From positions 340,534 to 358,562 of the forward strand of contig NVWR01000001.1 of assembly GCA_002746275.1 (NCBI GenBank): DNA of 18,029 nt. Reading direction: 5' to 3'. The stretch comes from Rhodobiaceae bacterium. Lineage in GTDB: Bacteria > Pseudomonadota > Alphaproteobacteria > Parvibaculales > Parvibaculaceae. How positions within the stretch are numbered: the first letter of the stretch is position 1; every line of letters starts with the position of its first letter. Of the stretch, positions 14,350-18,029 are shown piece by piece. The translations under genes were made by a program, and so were the position numbers. Below the pieces are notes generated by a model that saw only the letters and a list, made by a program, of their open reading frames with translations, ran no database searches and was not told the DNA's origin.

Positions 14350-14563
14350 CGCACCTTATGCAGCCAAAGACTTACAGTTTGAATCGCACAGCCAGCGCTC
14401 CAGATAATGATCCGAATCGCACCACACATTCATTGTAAGGCCAAATCGGCTCCATAGGCCGAAAACAAGCCCGCGATGATCGGCAGTGGGTAATCAGCAG
14501 CCGTCCGTCACCAACCAGAGTATCGATAGGCCGAACCAGATGCGAATAGTCGTGGGTTGATTG
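14350..14563. other. Intergenic region between glmS and the TPR-SPOR gene
   Basis: This holds the 3' flank of glmS and the upstream region of the TPR-SPOR gene, both on the minus strand. TCGGC (14446-14450) and GCCGA (14458-14462) form a short hairpin with a 7-base loop; on the minus strand it is followed only by TTT, so it is a poor terminator. The decamer ATAGGCCGAA occurs at 14454-14463 and 14526-14535. No gene or RNA was recognised. Confidence 0.3.
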
Positions 14564-16387
14564 CTATTCCACTGTTACAGATTTCGCCAGATTACGGGGT
14601 TGGTCAACATCTGTACCCTTAGCAACGGCAGTGAAATAAGCAAGCAACTGCACAGGAATACTTGCGATAATTGGCTGAATAAAGGGATCGCATGTCGGCA
14701 GCTCGATTGATTGCCAAGGCGCACCCGCCGCTCGAGTGACGCCTTCTGCGTCCGAAATAAGGACAACCTTGCCGCCACGGGCAATGACTTCCTGCATATT
14801 GGAGATGGTTTTGTCGAATAAAGGGTCACTTGGCGCAATGACGATGACCGGCACATCCTCGTCGATCAGCGCAATCGGACCATGCTTGAGTTCGCCTGCT
14901 GCGTACCCTTCTGCGTGAATGTAGGATATTTCTTTGAGCTTCAAAGCCCCTTCCAAAGCGATGGGATAATTGGTTCCGCGTCCCAGGTAGAGAACATCGC
15001 GCGCCTTCGCAATGTCATGCGCAAGAGTTTCGAGGTCAGCACTATGTGCAAGCGCTGCGGACACATGGCGCGGCACTTCCAGCAAGGAGCGAACGAGTTT
15101 GGTTTCATCGCTTGTGCTCAAGCTGCCCTTCGCCCGTCCAACGGCAATCGCCAATGTCGCCAGAACAGTCAGCTGGCAGGTAAACGCCTTCGTCGATGCA
15201 ACCCCGATCTCAGGTCCGGCGAAAGTCGGTACAATGACATCGGAGGCCCGAGCAATGGTGGACTCGACGACGTTAACGACCGAGAGAATGTGTTGTTGCT
15301 GTGCTTTGCAATAATTAAGGGCCGCGAGAGTATCCGCTGTCTCACCTGATTGAGAGATAAACACAGCCAGTCCCCCAGGGGGCAGAGCTGCTTCGCGGTA
15401 ACGAAACTCAGAGGCCACATCAATTTCAACAGAAATACGCGCCAATTTCTCAAACCAGTATTTGGCAACATGGGCAGCGTAGAATGCCGTCCCGCAGGCA
15501 ATCACCGTAATCTTGGGAACTTCAGCGAGATCGAACGGCAGCTTCGGGAGGCGGACGGTCTCCGTCATTGGGTCAATATACTCACCGAGCGTATGGCCAA
15601 TCACCTCTGGCTGTTCATGTATTTCCTTCGCCATAAAATGACGGTGGTCACCCTTGTCGACCAATTGCGACGAGGCCGTGGAAATGCGAATTGGCCTGTC
15701 GACAACCACACTATCGATATCCCGGATTGTTGCACCGTCACGGTGTAGCTCAGCCCAGTCGCCATCTTCCAGATAAGCGACGCGGTTGGTCATGGGTGCA
15801 AGAGCAAACGCATCCGATCCCAAGTAGATGGCCCCTTCACCATATCCGATGGCTAGTGGACAGCCATGACGGGCGGCAACGATAAGATCATCTTCACCCC
15901 CAAAAAGAATGCCTAGGGCAAACGCCCCCTCCAGCTTGTCCACAGCTGCTTTCGCAGCCTTCACCGGCGGCATTCCCGCTTCCAGATTCTCCGTCACCAG
16001 ATGGGCAATGACCTCACTGTCGGTCTCGGTTTGAAAAACAGCGCCTGACGCAATCAAACGTTCCTTTAGTTCTCGGAAGTTCTCGATGATCCCATTGTGA
16101 ACAATGGCGACCCGGTCTGTCGTGTGAGGATGGGCATTCCGCTCTGTTGGTGCTCCGTGGGTTGCCCAGCGTGTGTGGCCGATGCCGATCATGCCCTCCA
16201 GCGGGCTGTCCCGCAGGAAAGCCTCAAGATTAGAAAGTTTTCCTTCGGCGCGGCGGCGATCAATCTCACCATTCACCAAAGTTGCGATGCCAGCGGAATC
16301 ATAGCCGCGATATTCAAGACGCTTCAACGCATCTAGAATGAGGGGCGATGCTGTTTCATTTCCGATTACGCCGATAATGCCGCACAT
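14564..16387 (-). CDS. glmS: Glutamine-fructose-6-phosphate aminotransferase (isomerizing)
   Basis: GlmS makes glucosamine-6-phosphate from fructose-6-phosphate and glutamine, the first committed step to UDP-GlcNAc for peptidoglycan and lipopolysaccharide. The protein is 607 residues, full length for the family. Cys2 (MCGIIGVIG) is the N-terminal nucleophile, with RGYDSAG, HTRWATHG (71-78) and HNGIIEN (97-103) completing the glutaminase domain to about 220. Two SIS domains follow, with ACGTAFYAA, SQSGETADT and the glucosamine-binding stretch GRGTNYPIALEGALKLKE. The C-terminus ends LAKSVTVE as usual. It begins 3 bp after the glmU stop with a GAGG inside the glmU 3' end, so it is co-transcribed with glmU; there is no room for a glmS ribozyme. 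Confidence 0.98.
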   Translation of the reverse strand: MCGIIGVIGNETASPLILDALKRLEYRGYDSAGIATLVNGEIDRRRAEGKLSNLEAFLRDSPLEGMIGIGHTRWATHGAPTERNAHPHTTDRVAIVHNGIIENFRELKERLIASGAVFQTETDSEVIAHLVTENLEAGMPPVKAAKAAVDKLEGAFALGILFGGEDDLIVAARHGCPLAIGYGEGAIYLGSDAFALAPMTNRVAYLEDGDWAELHRDGATIRDIDSVVVDRPIRISTASSQLVDKGDHRHFMAKEIHEQPEVIGHTLGEYIDPMTETVRLPKLPFDLAEVPKITVIACGTAFYAAHVAKYWFEKLARISVEIDVASEFRYREAALPPGGLAVFISQSGETADTLAALNYCKAQQQHILSVVNVVESTIARASDVIVPTFAGPEIGVASTKAFTCQLTVLATLAIAVGRAKGSLSTSDETKLVRSLLEVPRHVSAALAHSADLETLAHDIAKARDVLYLGRGTNYPIALEGALKLKEISYIHAEGYAAGELKHGPIALIDEDVPVIVIAPSDPLFDKTISNMQEVIARGGKVVLISDAEGVTRAAGAPWQSIELPTCDPFIQPIIASIPVQLLAYFTAVAKGTDVDQPRNLAKSVTVE

Positions 16388-16390
16388 CGT

Positions 16391-17752
16391 TTATGTCCTC
16401 TTTGATTTTCGTCGCTGTTGCGCTTTGCGAAAGCGTGCGCCCCAACCCGGCTTTTCCGATTGTTGGCCACGCGCGACCGCAAGAGCGTCCGCCTCAACGT
16501 CCTTTGTGATAACGCTGCCTGAGCCGATATAGGCTCCGTCGCCAATTTTGACAGGAGCAACCAACGAACTGTTTGAGCCGACGAAAGCGCCCGCGCCGAT
16601 GTCAGTGAAATGTTTGTTGAAGCCGTCATAATTACAAGTGATCGTGCCTGCACCAATGTTGGCACCCTCACCCACCCTGGCATCACCGATATAGGTCAGA
16701 TGACTTACCTTGGCACCAGCCTCGATATTGGCTTTCTTTGTCTCAACAAAGTTTCCGATCTTAGCACCGGTCCCAAGCTGTGTGCCTGGGCGCAACCGTG
16801 CAAATGGTCCGACAGAACAATCGTCGCCTATTTCGGTGCCTTCAATATGTGAGAAGGCCTTGATGGTGACATTGTTCCCAACCACAACGCTAGGGCCAAA
16901 AACCACATGAGGTTCAATGATCACGTCCTGGCCGAGAACCGTATCAACACAAAAATAAACACTGTTCGGGTCACGCAGTGTCACGCCGTTGGTGAGAAAA
17001 TGGGTTCTAAGTTTTTTCTGAAAAATGCTCTCAGCCATTGCCAGATCTTCGCGACTATCGACGCCAACCAACGTCACCTCATCTGGGCGTACAATAACGG
17101 AGCATCCAAGTTTACGTTCTCGCGCAAGTTCGGGCAGCTCAGTCAAATAGAACTCACCACTCGCTGGACTTGCGCTAAGGGAACCAAGAAGGTCATGGAA
17201 ATGTTCCCGGGCAATAGCCATGGCACCGCTATTACAGAGAGTGATTTGACGCTCGGTCGAACTTGCATCTTTCTCTTCGATAATACGAAGAAGGGTGCCT
17301 TCTTGGTCGCAGGCCAGACGGCCATAATTAGTTGGATCATCAGCCTCAAATCCAAGCACCACAACATGTGATCCCTCGGCACATGCCTTGCGCATTGCCA
17401 CGAGAGTTTCTGTACTGAGGAATGCGGCATCGCCAAAGATGATCAAAACCACACCTGGGTCCGTCGGAACGAAATCCATGGCAGATCGCGCCGCGTCACC
17501 AGTCCCTTTTGCTTCGTGCTGGATGCAGGTTTCGACGTTCGAAACAGTAGACACGGCATAGTCAGCAACATTGGTCATGTCAGGACCAACGACAGTCACA
17601 ATCTGCTGCGGATCTATAGCACTCGCATTTTTAAGGACATGCCCGAGCAAAGGAAGTCCGGCAGCTTCATGCAGGACCTTTGGCAAAGCAGATTTCATTC
17701 GCGTGCCCTTACCGGCCGCGAGGATGACAATCGTCGTGTCGCTATTACTCAT
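16391..17752 (-). CDS. glmU: Bifunctional GlmU: GlcN-1-P acetyltransferase and GlcNAc-1-P uridylyltransferase
   Basis: GlmU acetylates glucosamine-1-phosphate and then uridylates it to UDP-GlcNAc. The N-terminal pyrophosphorylase domain starts with VILAAGKGTRMKSALPKVLH (9-28). The C-terminal half is a left-handed beta-helix of hexapeptide repeats. The acetyltransferase region includes FVETKKANIEAGAKVSHLTYIG and IGAGTITCNYDG, with the conserved Lys, His and Asn residues, and the protein ends in a basic tail (KAQQRRKSKRT). It has 453 residues from the ATG at 17752; an in-frame ATG at 17761 would add three. Neither has a strong ribosome binding site, and 17752 gives the more usual N-terminus. 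It leads a two-gene operon with glmS, so both ends of the pathway are made together. Confidence 0.97.
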   Translation of the reverse strand: MSNSDTTIVILAAGKGTRMKSALPKVLHEAAGLPLLGHVLKNASAIDPQQIVTVVGPDMTNVADYAVSTVSNVETCIQHEAKGTGDAARSAMDFVPTDPGVVLIIFGDAAFLSTETLVAMRKACAEGSHVVVLGFEADDPTNYGRLACDQEGTLLRIIEEKDASSTERQITLCNSGAMAIAREHFHDLLGSLSASPASGEFYLTELPELARERKLGCSVIVRPDEVTLVGVDSREDLAMAESIFQKKLRTHFLTNGVTLRDPNSVYFCVDTVLGQDVIIEPHVVFGPSVVVGNNVTIKAFSHIEGTEIGDDCSVGPFARLRPGTQLGTGAKIGNFVETKKANIEAGAKVSHLTYIGDARVGEGANIGAGTITCNYDGFNKHFTDIGAGAFVGSNSSLVAPVKIGDGAYIGSGSVITKDVEADALAVARGQQSEKPGWGARFRKAQQRRKSKRT

Positions 17753-17771
17753 TTCTCTCATTCATCTGATT

Positions 17772-17801
17772 AAATTACGAACCTAGTGGAGACGGTTTCA
17801 A
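17772..17801 (-). promoter_or_regulatory. Putative promoter of glmU-glmS
   Basis: Read on the minus strand, TTGAAA (17796-17801) is 18 bp from TAATTT (17772-17777), 20-45 bp before the glmU start. The -35 matches five of six consensus bases; the -10 is weak. A perfect inverted repeat, CTGTTC-N4-GAACAG (17806-17821), lies directly upstream of the -35 and could bind a regulator. Confidence 0.35.
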
Positions 17802-17876
17802 TTTCCTGTTCCAGCGAACAGATAAGGGCGACAGAAAATGGCACACCACCATTTCCCACCAAAATAACTAAATGTT

Positions 17877-18029
17877 TCACTCTGTTGCGCGTGGATCAAC
17901 CTCGGTAGACACAGCATCGGCCTGCAGCGCAGCACCTGTCCCTGGGAAATCGGGAACCAGACGTTCCATCAGGTCTCGCACACGGGTCTCGTCCCCTGCG
18001 TTCGCCGCCTCGATCATGGCCTCAATACC
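17877..18029 (-). CDS. C-terminal end of a minus-strand gene, possibly a CapD/FlaA1-like nucleotide-sugar epimerase/dehydratase
   Basis: The minus-strand frame is open from the right edge to TGA at 17877-17879, giving 50 residues: GIEAMIEAANAGDETRVRDL, then MERLVPDFPG and a polar tail. The helix with AGDETRVRDL followed by LVPDF resembles the extreme C-terminus of membrane-linked polysaccharide biosynthesis (CapD/FlaA1-type) proteins, but the fragment is short and the call is tentative. The rest lies outside the window. It is transcribed in the same direction as glmU, 124 bp upstream of the glmU start, and a UDP-GlcNAc-using enzyme would fit that neighbourhood. Confidence 0.5.
   Translation of the reverse strand, partial: GIEAMIEAANAGDETRVRDLMERLVPDFPGTGAALQADAVSTEVDPRATE

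Noticed and set aside
14350..14563. Possible tRNA or small RNA in the glmS-TPR gap
   Set aside because: No cloverleaf, anticodon arm or TTCGA-type loop could be found; only a short hairpin and a repeated decamer.

Overview
The window looks like a chromosomal segment of an alphaproteobacterium. The evidence is moderate-to-high GC, the conserved housekeeping families recG, DUF502, glmS and glmU in their usual neighbourhood, an SPOR-domain envelope protein of alphaproteobacterial style, and a set of acyl-CoA/lipid-type catabolic families (DUF6285, DUF7064/7065, SCP2-type thiolase with a DUF35 partner) often seen in Parvibaculum-like, sphingomonad and related bacteria. The genus cannot be fixed from the sequence alone.

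Layout. (1) Positions 2-1351 hold the C-terminal two thirds of recG (+), ending convergently inside the 3' end of a DUF502 membrane protein (1333-2070, -). (2) A 134-bp divergent spacer with a 36-bp direct repeat separates DUF502 from a tight three-gene operon (+, 2205-4662): a DUF7064/7065 lipocalin-like protein, an APH-fold phosphotransferase of the ACAD10/11-LvaA type, and a DUF6285 protein. The last two resemble the LvaA/LvaB hydroxyacyl-CoA kinase pair. (3) A membrane-anchored DUF3089 alpha/beta hydrolase (4780-5898, +) follows. (4) Next is an ArsR-type regulator / SRPBCC protein / small membrane protein operon (5985-7268, +) with overlapping genes and a clear promoter-operator. (5) A luciferase-like flavin monooxygenase lies at 7381-8511 (+). 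(6) On the minus strand, 8592-11379, an SCP2-type thiolase lies downstream of an HMG-CoA-synthase-fold protein fused to a DUF35-like C-terminus. The fusion protein appears to lack the synthase's catalytic residues. (7) A possible 40-residue small ORF (11513-11635) is coupled by an ATGA overlap to a DUF454 membrane protein (11632-12024, +). (8) On the minus strand are a DsbA-fold 2-hydroxychromene-2-carboxylate-isomerase-like protein (12030-12623) and a secreted TPR + SPOR protein (12763-14349). (9) The glmU-glmS operon (14564-17752, -) makes UDP-GlcNAc. (10) The C-terminus of another minus-strand gene enters at the right edge (17877-18029).

How it fits together. recG, DUF502, glmS and glmU are commonly close together in alphaproteobacteria. 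Here DUF502 and glmS keep the same orientation but are about 12.5 kb apart, and the interval carries small independent metabolic and regulatory modules. The interval therefore reads as accessory material placed in a conserved block. The best candidates for underdescribed biology are the lipocalin-like/kinase/DUF6285 operon, the thiolase plus pseudo-HMG-CoA-synthase/DUF35 pair, and the sORF coupled to DUF454. No tRNA, rRNA, CRISPR array, transposase or phage gene was seen.
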